Positions 1 through 7,124 of a stretch of 7,869 bases of DNA are shown here, piece by piece. Made by a program: the position numbers and the translations under genes. Source of the DNA: CAYVSF01 sp046482855 (GTDB lineage: Bacteria > Bacteroidota > Bacteroidia > Bacteroidales > UBA12077); assembly GCA_046482855.1 (NCBI GenBank), contig JAWOEH010000080.1, forward strand, positions 1 to 7,869. The letters are read 5' to 3'. Under the pieces are notes generated by a model. It was not told the DNA's origin. It saw nothing but the letters and a program-made list of their open reading frames with translations, and did no database searches. Position 1 is the stretch's first letter, and each line of letters begins with the position of its first letter.

Positions 1-213
1 GGTTAACGTACCCGGTGTCATCGATACCAGGTTGCTAAAAAGCAGCAATCCAACGTCGGATGTTAAGATCACCGGCACTTTTATAAAGCCAGGCTGATTT
101 CGCAATACCGGAGTAAGAATATCGTAAGCAATGATGAAATTGGACTGCACCAATTTACTCAGATAATAAAGCAAAAAACCAATCGAATAAATAATTCGAG
201 CAAGTAGTTTCAT
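1..213 (-). CDS. mrpE: Na+/H+ antiporter subunit MrpE (MnhE), N-terminal part, cut by window edge
   Basis: This is the first 71 codons of a small membrane subunit of the Mrp cation/proton antiporter; the rest lies beyond position 1. The family is usually about 160 residues, so a little under half is seen. The translation starts MKLLARIIYSIGFLLYYLSK, giving an N-terminal hydrophobic segment (about residues 7-30). A second hydrophobic stretch leads into SMTPGTLT at residues 64-71, the typical MnhE signature after the second membrane segment. The ATG lies four bases after the mrpD stop (TGA TGCT ATG), as expected for the next cistron of the operon. There is no clear Shine-Dalgarno sequence, so translational coupling to mrpD is likely. 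In studied Mrp systems MrpE is needed for assembly or full activity of the complex but is not thought to carry the ion path. The truncation is due to the window, not a mutation. Confidence 0.9.
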   Translation of the reverse strand, partial: MKLLARIIYSIGFLLYYLSKLVQSNFIIAYDILTPVLRNQPGFIKVPVILTSDVGLLLFSNLVSMTPGTLT

Positions 214-217
214 AGCA

Positions 218-1702
218 TCATGGATTTAACACATGTTGAATATAAACCGAAGGATTGAGAAGCTGATTCGCGGCCTCCATAGTAAAATCAAATATCCAGG
301 CGGCAAACAGGCCCATGCCAATGGAGGCTAAACCCAACAGCAACGAGGGCAGCAACTCCGCAAAACGTGCTTTAGGCAAAGGTGTTTCCCGTGTTTGCTC
401 TTGGGGATCTTTTTTCAAAAAAGCTTCATTCCAGATTTTCACCATGGAGTAAAGCGTAAGAATCCCCGTATAAATAGCTACAGCCGTTATCAGGTAATCG
501 CGGCTATCGAACCCAGCCTTTACCAGCATGATCTTACCAAAAAAACCTGAGAGCGGAGGAATGCCGGCAAGTGCCATGGCAGGAATAAAAAAGAGAATGG
601 CCAAAAAGGGCTGACGGCGATACAGTCCGCCAACATTTTTCAGGTAATAGGTACCCTGTAATTTATTAATAACACCCGAAATAAGAAACGTATTGGTTTT
701 TGCTACCATATTATGCATGGTAAAGAAAATAGCTCCGGCAATGGCCAACGGGGTATAAATCCCCAGACCCATGACCATATACCCTATCTGACTAATAATA
801 TGATACGACAAGATCCGGCGGGTTTCGAAATGAGTAGAAGCCGCCATACCTCCAATAACCATTGTAAAACCAGCCAAAATAAGCAACAAGTTGTGCCAGA
901 ACTCCTGATCCTGCACAAAAAACAAGGTAAAAAAACGGATTAAAGCATACACGCCCACCTTTGTTAACAGGCCGGCAAAAAGAGAAGTTACGGTAATACC
1001 GGGGGTATGATACGAAGAGGGTAACCAAAAAAACAGGGGAAACAGGGCCGCCTTAATACCAAAAGCCACAAAGAAGAGCACTGTGGGCAGGTTCATCATA
1101 GCAATGGGGTCACTGCTGGCCATAATCTGAGCCAAGTGGGCCATACTGAGTGTCCCGGTTTTCCCATAGAGCAACCCCAAACCTGCCAAAAAGAAGAAGG
1201 AACCTACCAGGTTCAGGGCCATGTATTTTATCCCTCCCTCCAGCTGATGGCGTGAACTCTCCAGAGTAATCATTACAAAAGAGGCCATCAGCATCACTTC
1301 AAACCAAACATACAGGTTAAATACATCGCCAGTAATAAAAGCGCCATTTACGCCCATTACCAAGGCAAAGAAAAACAGGTAAAATCGTTTTTTTACCTCC
1401 TGGCGTTGCACAAATTCGTGGGCATACAGGCTAATGATAAACACAATAAACGACGAGGTTAACAGCATCAGCCCACTAAATACATCCATCACCAGGGAGA
1501 TACCAAAAGGCGCCGGCCATCCCCCAATATTCAGAACCAACATATCATGGCGCAGCACCTCAACAAACAGGTAAGTGGCCAGGGCTAAAAGTACCGTGCC
1601 CCCTAAAACAGCCACCTTTCGTGCCCACCTATCCGTAGGAATGAGAATAAACAAAACCACAAAAAACAGGGGTACGATTATGGGAAAAGCCAATAGATTC
1701 AT
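218..1702 (-). CDS. mrpD: Na+/H+ antiporter subunit MrpD (MnhD)
   Basis: A 494-residue polytopic membrane protein of the NuoL/M/N proton-translocating family, of normal length for MrpD. It is one of the two large subunits thought to conduct ions in the Mrp complex. Visible motifs include WFEVMLMASFVMITLE with conserved Glu135, and GIKAALFPLFFWLPSSYHTP with Lys217. Next come SLFAGLLTKVGVYALIRFF with Lys248, FTMHNMVAKTNTF with His330 and Lys335, and LSGFFGK ending at Lys390. These are the charged residues that form the half-channels and central hydrophilic axis in this family. The short extra-membrane stretch at about 430-447 is the most polar part. The ATG follows the mrpC stop by two bases (TAG TT ATG), and no upstream in-frame alternative is plausible. 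MrpD can be confused with NuoN/NuoM or HyfB-type subunits. The mrpA-B-C-D-E neighbours settle the assignment. Confidence 0.96.
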   Translation of the reverse strand: MNLLAFPIIVPLFFVVLFILIPTDRWARKVAVLGGTVLLALATYLFVEVLRHDMLVLNIGGWPAPFGISLVMDVFSGLMLLTSSFIVFIISLYAHEFVQRQEVKKRFYLFFFALVMGVNGAFITGDVFNLYVWFEVMLMASFVMITLESSRHQLEGGIKYMALNLVGSFFFLAGLGLLYGKTGTLSMAHLAQIMASSDPIAMMNLPTVLFFVAFGIKAALFPLFFWLPSSYHTPGITVTSLFAGLLTKVGVYALIRFFTLFFVQDQEFWHNLLLILAGFTMVIGGMAASTHFETRRILSYHIISQIGYMVMGLGIYTPLAIAGAIFFTMHNMVAKTNTFLISGVINKLQGTYYLKNVGGLYRRQPFLAILFFIPAMALAGIPPLSGFFGKIMLVKAGFDSRDYLITAVAIYTGILTLYSMVKIWNEAFLKKDPQEQTRETPLPKARFAELLPSLLLGLASIGMGLFAAWIFDFTMEAANQLLNPSVYIQHVLNP

Positions 1703-1704
1703 AA

Positions 1705-2052
1705 CTAGTTATCGGTTTGTTGAAGTTGGTCGAGATCGTCACTTCCGGTTTCCTGAAAAAAACGAAATTTTAACGCCAAGGTGAATACCACAATACCCAA
1801 TCCGATAACAATGGCGGTAAGCACCAATGCCTGCGGTAAGGGGTCGGAGACCAGGCTTTCCGAAGCCTCAGAGGTGGCCTGGGTAAAGGCGGGCTCGCCG
1901 GCAGCCAAGCCTCCGGCTAAAAACACCAACAAATTGGTGGCATTGCTCATAAAAATAATGCCGATAATAAATTTTACAATACTGCGCCGAAGCAACATGT
2001 AAACACCTGCCGTATAAAGAATTCCAACTAATAGAGCTATAATTACTTCCAT
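1705..2052 (-). CDS. mrpC: Na+/H+ antiporter subunit MrpC (MnhC), NuoK-like
   Basis: A 115-residue NuoK-like subunit with three predicted membrane helices (about residues 3-21, 26-47 and 74-96), normal for MrpC. The second helix carries GIIFMSNATNLLVF (Gly31, Asn37, Asn40). The third begins with DPLPQALVLTAIVIG at residues 70-84, the strongest MrpC signature. In the complex MrpC sits next to the antiporter subunits, as NuoK does in complex I. The loop between helices 2 and 3 (about 49-69) is Ala/Glu/Ser rich. The C-terminus is an acidic, Gln-rich tail (about 100-115) that should face the cytoplasm. The start codon lies inside the end of mrpB: the two genes overlap by 10 bases (ATGGAAGTAA) in different frames, which points to translational coupling. 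Confidence 0.95.
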   Translation of the reverse strand: MEVIIALLVGILYTAGVYMLLRRSIVKFIIGIIFMSNATNLLVFLAGGLAAGEPAFTQATSEASESLVSDPLPQALVLTAIVIGLGIVVFTLALKFRFFQETGSDDLDQLQQTDN

Positions 2053-2465
2053 AAATTCTGTCGTTTTAAGGAGAACAAGAATAACACCGACACCCCAATG
2101 ACTACAAAGAAAACACCTATATCAAACACCAGCGGAGTGCCAATTTTAAGATGCCACGCCCCAATGGCCAGCGTCACCCACTCCCCCTGCATAAAAAAGT
2201 CATCCAAATAAAGAGAGGGAATAACACTTACTAAAACAATTATCAACCCCAACGCCAAATAGTTATGCGGTTTAAATTTGATCATCTCATTAGCCGCTGT
2301 AATGTTGTAGGCAAATCCCCTGTAGGCGATGGATAATCCGGCCAACATGCCGCCGATAAACCCGCCTCCGGGATGATTGTGTCCCCGTAACAAAGCAATT
2401 AAAGCGAACAAGATCAACAATGTTCGTACAATCCGTGAGGCTATTTGAAGAATAACTGAGTTCAT
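2043..2465 (-). CDS. mrpB: Na+/H+ antiporter subunit MrpB (MnhB)
   Basis: A 140-residue MnhB-family membrane subunit of standard length with about four hydrophobic helices. The diagnostic motif GHNHPGGGFIGGM is at residues 28-40, and the second conserved block GTPLVFDIGVFFVVIG is at about 109-124. MrpB is separate from MrpA here, so this is a seven-gene (group 1) type mrp arrangement, not the fused A-B form. The ATG at 2463-2465 is supported by an in-frame TAA a few codons upstream. An AGGAG-like run lies about 26 bases ahead of the ATG, too far to be a normal ribosome-binding site. The gap after mrpA is 42 bases, the largest inside the operon, and its 3' end overlaps mrpC. The same fold occurs in Mbh/Mbx hydrogenases, but no hydrogenase subunits are present here. 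Confidence 0.95.
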   Translation of the reverse strand: MNSVILQIASRIVRTLLILFALIALLRGHNHPGGGFIGGMLAGLSIAYRGFAYNITAANEMIKFKPHNYLALGLIIVLVSVIPSLYLDDFFMQGEWVTLAIGAWHLKIGTPLVFDIGVFFVVIGVSVLFLFSLKRQNLWK

Positions 2466-2507
2466 AATAGTTGGTTATCGAAATACGCGCTCCTGCAATT
2501 TATTTAG

Positions 2508-4811
2508 TTAGCTATCTTTAATATGATTACGCAATAGCATATACACGCCTAAAGCAGCTATGGTTAAGACGGTAATTTCGCCCATGGTGTCAAGAGCCCT
2601 GAAATCCACCAGAATCACATTTACCACATTCTCGCCGTAGGCTTCTGATAAACTATTGTCCAAAAAGAAATCAGCAATAGGATGATAGGCATCGACATTG
2701 ATGGCCGAAAGGGCAACAAGTGTCATTACACTACCAAAGGCCAGAGCAATAAAAAGATCACGCCACTTACTACGTTTGGAAGACAGGTGCGCAAACCTGG
2801 GCAAACGTTGAAGAATAAGCATAAACATCACTACGGTAAGGGTCTCCACCAATATTTGGGTAATGGCCAAATCAATAGCACTATAGAACAGATAGATAAG
2901 CGATATGCCATACCCCACAACCCCCATAGCAATAATGGTAATGATGCGCGAAGGAGCCACCATACTATACATAGCTGACAAAATAACGACCAATACCAAT
3001 CCTGATATATAAAAAGGCTTAGGAGAAAAAGCGATAGAAAGATTCAAGCCGCCAGAATCGTATACCAGAAACCACAAAAGCCCGGCCGTAAACACAAAAA
3101 TTGTCAGCAGGTAAAAACGGTGGTATCCATGTTGTATCATGGCGGTATTGCGCCGCGATAAGGCAACAAATCGATCAACCCCTAACAGGTAGAGTGCCGA
3201 AAAATCGAGGGTAAAAATGCGCTTTGAAATACGCCGCCAGGTTCGTAGAAACTTCTCATTGAGTAATACGAAAAAGGCCAGAGCTAAACCTGTTACAATG
3301 GTAAAAACACTCAATAGAAATACATCGTTAAAGCCATGCCACATTTTCAGCTCCACTTCGGCCGAGGCGGTTCGGATAACTTCCAGGGCGGGCTGCACCA
3401 CCGGATTTAGCAGGTGTGGAAATAAGCCATAGAGCAGACTAAGCGCAATTAACACTACCGGGCCAAACATAAAGAGGAACCCTTTCTCGTTGGGGCGCTT
3501 AATCTTATCCGAAAGTCGGCCTGCAAAGATCTTAAAAATAAGGAATACTGAAACAGCCACCATAAAAATATTGGCTGATACACCGAAGACAATCAACAAA
3601 TTGGCAATCCCAGGGCTCTGCACCTTTGCTTCGTAAATCAGCTCTTTACCAATAAACCCGAGCATGGGGGGCAATCCGGCCATGGATAATAGCGCCAGAG
3701 AGGCCATGACAAAAGTGATAGGCATAGCACGTGCCAAGCCACTTAATTTAGCAATATCGCGTGTTCCGGTTTTCTTATCAATAATACCGGCCACCATAAA
3801 CAGGGTAGCTTTATAGAAGGCGTGTACAAACATAAATACCAGTGCTGCTTTAATGGAAACTTTTGTATCAATGCCCATGAGCAATACCAGCGTTCCCAAG
3901 GCGCTAATAGTGGTATAAGCCAAAACGGCTTTCAAGTCGGTTTGCGTTATGGCCATATAAGCTCCCACCAGCATGGTTAATGCCCCAACGCCCGAGATGA
4001 TGTAGGACCACTCAGGTGTTCCGCCGAGGGCAGGATTCAGGCGTGCCAACAGAAAAATGCCGGCTTTTACCATGGTGGCTGAGTGCAGATAGGCACTTAC
4101 CGGCGTAGGCGCCTGCATCGCTCCGGGAAGCCAAAAATGAAAGGGAAACTGTGCCGACTTGGTAAAAACACCTCCCAAAACCAGAATGAGTCCGGCGGTA
4201 TAACGTGAATCTGCCTGAATCAGTTTGGCATTCTCCACCCAATCGAACACATTGTAGCTATCAACAATTCCGCCCAACAAAATAATGCCGGCCAGCAGAC
4301 TCAAGCCGCCAAATCCGGTAATAAAAAAGGACTGAAAAGCAGCTTCGCGCGAAGCTTTTTTCTCATGAAAAAAACTAATGAGCAGAAACGACAGCAAGCT
4401 TGTAAGCTCCCAAAACACAAAAAGCATAATCAGGTTTTGGGACAACACCAGCCCCAACATGGCGCCACTAAAAAGCATCAACTGAAAGAAAAAGCTGTCG
4501 GTATAAGGATATTTCTTCATGTAAGCGTGTGCATACAAAAAAACCAATCCCCCAATACCCGAGATAATAAGGGCAAACATCCAACTTAACCCGTCGAGCA
4601 CCAAATCAAAATTGATCCCCAGCTGGGGCAACCAATTCATGGAAATCTGTACCGATCCGCCCCACTGTATATAGGACATACGTCCAAGAAAATAGAAGAA
4701 TACAAGAAATTGCCATAATGCAGGAATCAAAGCCTTATAGCGTTTTAACCGAGGGGGAAGCACATAAACAGAAAGACTTACCAAAAGATAAAGCAGCAGA
4801 AGCAAACGCAT
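2508..4811 (-). CDS. mrpA: Na+/H+ antiporter subunit MrpA (MnhA), full length
   Basis: A 767-residue polytopic membrane protein, the largest Mrp subunit, at its usual length. The N-terminal ~430 residues are a NuoL-like antiporter module. It carries WELTSLLSFLLISF (Glu135), GGVFTKSAQFPFHFWLPGAM (Lys218, His225), SAYLHSATMVKAG (His243, Lys249), Lys294 in a TDLKAVLAYTTIS context, FVHAFYKATLF (His330, Lys334) and GFIGKE (Lys389). A lateral-helix-like region and linker follow. An MbhD/DUF4040-like section at about 605-670 contains AITQILVETLTVVMF with Glu656. The C-terminal MbhE-like section at about 685-760 contains ENVVNVILVDFRALDTMGEI. Glu656 and Glu745 lie in the C-terminal part implicated in Na+ transport in other Mrp complexes, which is family knowledge. 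The ATG at 4809-4811 is 17 bases after the usp stop with no Shine-Dalgarno. No key charged residue appears to be missing. Confidence 0.97.
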   Translation of the reverse strand: MRLLLLLYLLVSLSVYVLPPRLKRYKALIPALWQFLVFFYFLGRMSYIQWGGSVQISMNWLPQLGINFDLVLDGLSWMFALIISGIGGLVFLYAHAYMKKYPYTDSFFFQLMLFSGAMLGLVLSQNLIMLFVFWELTSLLSFLLISFFHEKKASREAAFQSFFITGFGGLSLLAGIILLGGIVDSYNVFDWVENAKLIQADSRYTAGLILVLGGVFTKSAQFPFHFWLPGAMQAPTPVSAYLHSATMVKAGIFLLARLNPALGGTPEWSYIISGVGALTMLVGAYMAITQTDLKAVLAYTTISALGTLVLLMGIDTKVSIKAALVFMFVHAFYKATLFMVAGIIDKKTGTRDIAKLSGLARAMPITFVMASLALLSMAGLPPMLGFIGKELIYEAKVQSPGIANLLIVFGVSANIFMVAVSVFLIFKIFAGRLSDKIKRPNEKGFLFMFGPVVLIALSLLYGLFPHLLNPVVQPALEVIRTASAEVELKMWHGFNDVFLLSVFTIVTGLALAFFVLLNEKFLRTWRRISKRIFTLDFSALYLLGVDRFVALSRRNTAMIQHGYHRFYLLTIFVFTAGLLWFLVYDSGGLNLSIAFSPKPFYISGLVLVVILSAMYSMVAPSRIITIIAMGVVGYGISLIYLFYSAIDLAITQILVETLTVVMFMLILQRLPRFAHLSSKRSKWRDLFIALAFGSVMTLVALSAINVDAYHPIADFFLDNSLSEAYGENVVNVILVDFRALDTMGEITVLTIAALGVYMLLRNHIKDS

Positions 4812-4828
4812 AACTTAAGGGTTGAAGG

Positions 4829-5758
4829 TTAGTTCGAATCCAATCCTGTTTTCTTAAAAATTCCTGCAGGATCTACCAGATCACTCATCATATGGCTAAA
4901 ACTCATATTGGAGGCCGTAGCTGTGAAGCTAAGTATCGGTACTGTAGATTGGTTAATGATATGATGAGCAAAAGCACCAATATAATTGTCATAAGTTGCC
5001 CCTTCCTGATGGGTCATGATCAAAATCAAATCGGCATGAATCTCTTTGGCATACTCCAACACATGTTCATAGGGAGGTTTATCGGAACGCGCAAAGATCT
5101 GCGTATCACAGGTAATTCCTTTATCGGTAAAATGTTTCTTTGCTTTCTTCAACTTCTTATAAATTCGGCTCTGTTTTACCTTTATTCCCCCAACCAGTGC
5201 CGACACTAAGTGTACTTCGGCTCCATATTTTATTGCATAATCCAGGGCACTGTCCAGCTTTTTGGTGCTCTCTTTGGTTAAATCCACAGGCACCATCATC
5301 CGTCTGGCTATTTCCACCTTTTCGCCCTTATAGATAAACACAGGGGCACAGCTTTTCAGGGTTACATGATAAACAGTGGAACCCAGTTCCTTCTCTTTCT
5401 CTGAGCCCTGGTGGTTTTCGCCTAAAACAATATACTCCACATCCAATTCGCGGGCTATTTTCAAAATCTGCTGATAGGGCTTTCCTCTAACCACACGCGT
5501 TGAATACTTTACTTTTGGATGCGTTTGCTGAAACTGTTTCGCTCTCTCCTGTAGCTTCTCTTTTGCATCATCAACAATCTTTACAAGCTCATCGCCGGAT
5601 TTAAAAAATTCCGCCAGCCATCCGGGTGTTTCAACAACATACAACAATACCAGCTCATCATGATTTATTTGTGCCACATTAAAGGCATACTCCAATGCTT
5701 TTCCGGAGGGCGACTTAAAATCAACGGGAACTAAAACAGTACGCTTCTCTTTATCCAT
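4829..5758 (-). CDS. Tandem universal stress protein (UspA family), first gene of the mrp operon
   Basis: A 309-residue soluble protein made of two Usp domains (about residues 6-143 and 152-279) plus a C-terminal tail. Each domain opens with the usual strand and acidic residue, VLVPVDF (Asp13) and MMVPVDL (Asp159). Each ends with the typical final strand, CAPVFIY and TVPILSF. The canonical nucleotide loop G-x2-G-x9-G-[ST] is only partly kept in domain 1: Gly113, His116 in place of the second Gly, then Gly126-Ser127. Domain 2 has Met248 for the first Gly and ends Gly261-Ala262, so it probably does not bind ATP in the usual way. The tail after 280 (Met/Ser rich) is not part of the fold. The stop is 17 bases before mrpA on the same strand, so the two are probably co-transcribed. 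A role in stress sensing or in regulating the antiporter is inference. The ATG start is well placed, 70 bases from a -7 promoter element. Confidence 0.92.
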   Translation of the reverse strand: MDKEKRTVLVPVDFKSPSGKALEYAFNVAQINHDELVLLYVVETPGWLAEFFKSGDELVKIVDDAKEKLQERAKQFQQTHPKVKYSTRVVRGKPYQQILKIARELDVEYIVLGENHQGSEKEKELGSTVYHVTLKSCAPVFIYKGEKVEIARRMMVPVDLTKESTKKLDSALDYAIKYGAEVHLVSALVGGIKVKQSRIYKKLKKAKKHFTDKGITCDTQIFARSDKPPYEHVLEYAKEIHADLILIMTHQEGATYDNYIGAFAHHIINQSTVPILSFTATASNMSFSHMMSDLVDPAGIFKKTGLDSN

Positions 5759-5782
5759 AACTATTTACTATTCAGGCATTAT

Positions 5783-5800
5783 ACACAAAATCCCTTGTGT
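5783..5800 (-). repeat. Perfect inverted repeat (hairpin) in predicted usp leader
   Basis: The arms ACACAA (5783-5788) and TTGTGT (5795-5800) are perfect reverse complements around a 6-base spacer. The repeat lies between the predicted usp promoter and the usp ATG, ending 24 bases ahead of it. It could fold as a small hairpin in the leader RNA or be a dyad operator. It is weak as an RNA stem (AT-rich, 6 bp) and has no T-run that would make it a terminator. Its function is unknown. Confidence 0.4.
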
Positions 5801-5828
5801 TTAAATACGCTTGATAATCTCTAAACAT

Positions 5829-5836
5829 CAAAGATA
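5829..5836 (-). promoter_or_regulatory. Bacteroidota-type -7 promoter element for usp-mrp operon
   Basis: On the minus strand this reads TATCTTTG, a perfect match to the Bacteroidota -7 consensus TAnnTTTG. It faces usp, with 70 bases between the element and the start codon, implying a 5' leader of roughly 65 bases. No clear TTTG/TTG -33 box is present at the usual 19-21 base spacing; the nearest candidate is GTTTAAG near 5851-5857. The match is short and could arise by chance, but its position and direction are right. It is the only perfect match I found upstream of usp. Confidence 0.5.
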
Positions 5837-5929
5837 CAGAAATGTTTTTGCTTAAACCTAACCTTTACCAAGATAAACGCTTGCACAATTGTCAGTCAGT
5901 ACCATGCCTAAGTATCTGTTGTAATAAGG

Positions 5930-5959
5930 TACGGTAAGATCCTCAAGTATCAGACCGTA
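5930..5959. repeat. Imperfect 30-base inverted repeat upstream of the esterase gene
   Basis: The outer arms TACGGT (5930-5935) and ACCGTA (5954-5959) pair perfectly. Inside them, GAT (5938-5940) and ATC (5949-5951) also pair, leaving a 2+2 internal mismatch and an 8-base centre. The repeat lies about 45 bases before the esterase ATG in the divergent intergenic region, a place where a repressor or activator site would be expected. AAGTATC also occurs twice (5910-5916 and 5945-5951), exactly 35 bases apart. No known operator is recognised. I found no perfect TAnnTTTG promoter for the rightward gene here. Confidence 0.35.
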
Positions 5960-6003
5960 TTACCCAACTTTTTATACCTATATTGCTAACAAAAACATAC
6001 TCC

Positions 6004-6825
6004 ATGCATCACATCCTTGTCCGTATTGCCCTGCTATGCTGCATGCTCTTTTTCAAGCAAGCCTTAGCATATGGGCAACCCGAAACACCCGCCACTAAAT
6101 TCAACAACACCATAGAGCTAGTGCTCCCCTCAAAAATTCTGAATGAAGATCGAATCATCTACATGCACCTCCCCAAGGATTGGCAAGAAAAAGCTTACCC
6201 GGTATTCATCCTAATAGATGGCGAATATATTGAACTTTATGAAGAGGCACTTCATGCCATCAATACAAACAAGGATGTTTCGGAACATATTGTAGTGGGT
6301 ATCGACAACCACCTAAACCGAAACCGGGATCTGCTCCCTGTTAAAGTTGAAAACCGACCAGGCTCCGGTGAGGCACACAAATTTCTGCAGTTCCTTCAAC
6401 AGGAACTCATTCCTCATCTAAATCAACAGTACAATGCCTCGCAGGAGCGCATTCTATTTGGTGGTTCCAATGGCGGCTTGTTCACCCTCTATGCCTTTTT
6501 CGCTGCTCCCGAACTGTTTTCCGGCTACATAGCCAGTAGCGCGATGATTGGACACTGCCCCGATTTTATGGAGGAACAACTAAGAACATTTACCCACCTG
6601 AACCAGGTAAAAGGCAAAACTTTGTTTCTGCATTATGGAATGAAAGACCCGTTTAAGCAAGCCACCGACTACTTACCCGCCTACGCAAAAAAACTAAAAA
6701 CTTACCTGGGGAATCGTTTTCCCATAAAATCCATTTGTCTGCCCGAAGGAGGGCACGTTCCTCCAGGGGGCATTGAACAAGGGTTAACGTTTTATCATAC
6801 CAACAAAACAAAAGCTACGAAGTAA
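6004..6825 (+). CDS. Exported alpha/beta-hydrolase, esterase D/Fes-like
   Basis: A 273-residue protein when started at the ATG at 6004. An upstream in-frame TTG at 5983 would add seven residues ahead of the signal peptide and is less likely. The N-terminus MHHILVRIALLCCMLFFK is a hydrophobic type I signal peptide, with probable cleavage near ALAYG, so the enzyme should be periplasmic or outer-membrane facing. The two cysteines are not in a proper lipobox. The rest matches the putative-esterase fold (PF00756 type). YPVFILIDGE is an early strand, GIDNHLNRNRDLLPV is the family Arg-Asp block, and FGGSNGG is the nucleophile elbow with Ser155. Likely triad partners are Asp215 (GMKDPF) and His251 (EGGHVPPGG). 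It probably hydrolyses an ester, but the substrate cannot be read from the sequence; relatives act on siderophore, feruloyl or acyl-thiol esters. It is transcribed away from the usp-mrp operon. Confidence 0.85.
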   Translation: MHHILVRIALLCCMLFFKQALAYGQPETPATKFNNTIELVLPSKILNEDRIIYMHLPKDWQEKAYPVFILIDGEYIELYEEALHAINTNKDVSEHIVVGIDNHLNRNRDLLPVKVENRPGSGEAHKFLQFLQQELIPHLNQQYNASQERILFGGSNGGLFTLYAFFAAPELFSGYIASSAMIGHCPDFMEEQLRTFTHLNQVKGKTLFLHYGMKDPFKQATDYLPAYAKKLKTYLGNRFPIKSICLPEGGHVPPGGIEQGLTFYHTNKTKATK

Positions 6826-7124
6826 CCTATGGGGTTAAAAATGGGGGCAATAAAACACAAACGCCCCGCTGAAAATTTTCTGCGAAGCGTCCGTTACAAA
6901 CAAGACATGCTACACTAAAGGAACTCTTTTAGACGAAAATTGTTCAAAGTTCTACTTTTCAAATTCCTGCTTAATAAGATGAATAACACAATAGGTATTT
7001 TTCATGGCTCCACTCACGACAAATAGCTCTTGTCTTCTCTCCTTTTTAGTTTATCGGCCAAGAAGTGTTGTTGGTCGATTTCATTTTTCCAAATGCTATA
7101 AAAACTATATTCTTCCTGGAAAAA
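6826..7124. other. Gene-free stretch between esterase and small membrane protein
   Basis: About 300 AT-rich bases with no convincing gene on either strand. Near the left end ATGGGG occurs twice (6828-6833 and 6841-6846), followed by the inverted repeat at 6861-6890. Two near matches to the TAnnTTTG -7 element occur on the plus strand: TACTTTTC just before 6961 and TATTTTTC at 6996-7003. Neither has a good -33 partner. An open frame beginning at the ATG at 7004 runs into the next gene in another frame. It has no protein-like features, so I did not call it. Confidence 0.6.
6861..6890. repeat. 30-base near-perfect inverted repeat downstream of the esterase gene
   Basis: Twelve of fifteen positions pair symmetrically about 6875/6876. 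ACGC pairs with GCGT, CGC with GCG, and the core GAAAATTTTC is a perfect palindrome. The mismatches are two C/A pairs and one T/T. It starts 35 bases after the esterase stop, so it could act as a transcription terminator in either direction. However, no T-run follows it on the plus strand and the palindromic core leaves no proper loop, so a protein-binding dyad is equally possible. Confidence 0.4.

Noticed and set aside
2682..2978. Plus-strand open frame of 98 codons inside mrpA
   Set aside because: It lies wholly opposite the conserved C-terminal part of mrpA and has the His/Asn/Lys-rich composition of an antisense shadow. Similar shadows opposite mrpD, mrpC and usp were rejected for the same reason.
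1..4811. NADH dehydrogenase (complex I) or membrane-bound hydrogenase gene cluster
   Set aside because: The large subunits are NuoL/NuoN-like, but the order A-B-C-D-E, the MnhB motif, the MrpE start, and an MrpA that joins a NuoL-like module to MbhD/MbhE-like C-terminal parts fit only an Mrp antiporter. No redox or hydrogenase subunits are present.
5983..6003. TTG start giving the esterase seven extra N-terminal residues
   Set aside because: The ATG at 6004 places a standard signal peptide at the N-terminus; the TTG start has no supporting ribosome-binding site.
6018..6072. Lipoprotein signal peptide in the esterase because of the Cys-Cys pair
   Set aside because: The residues before the cysteines (Ala-Leu-Leu) do not form a lipobox with a small residue at -1, and the cysteines fall in the middle of the hydrophobic core.
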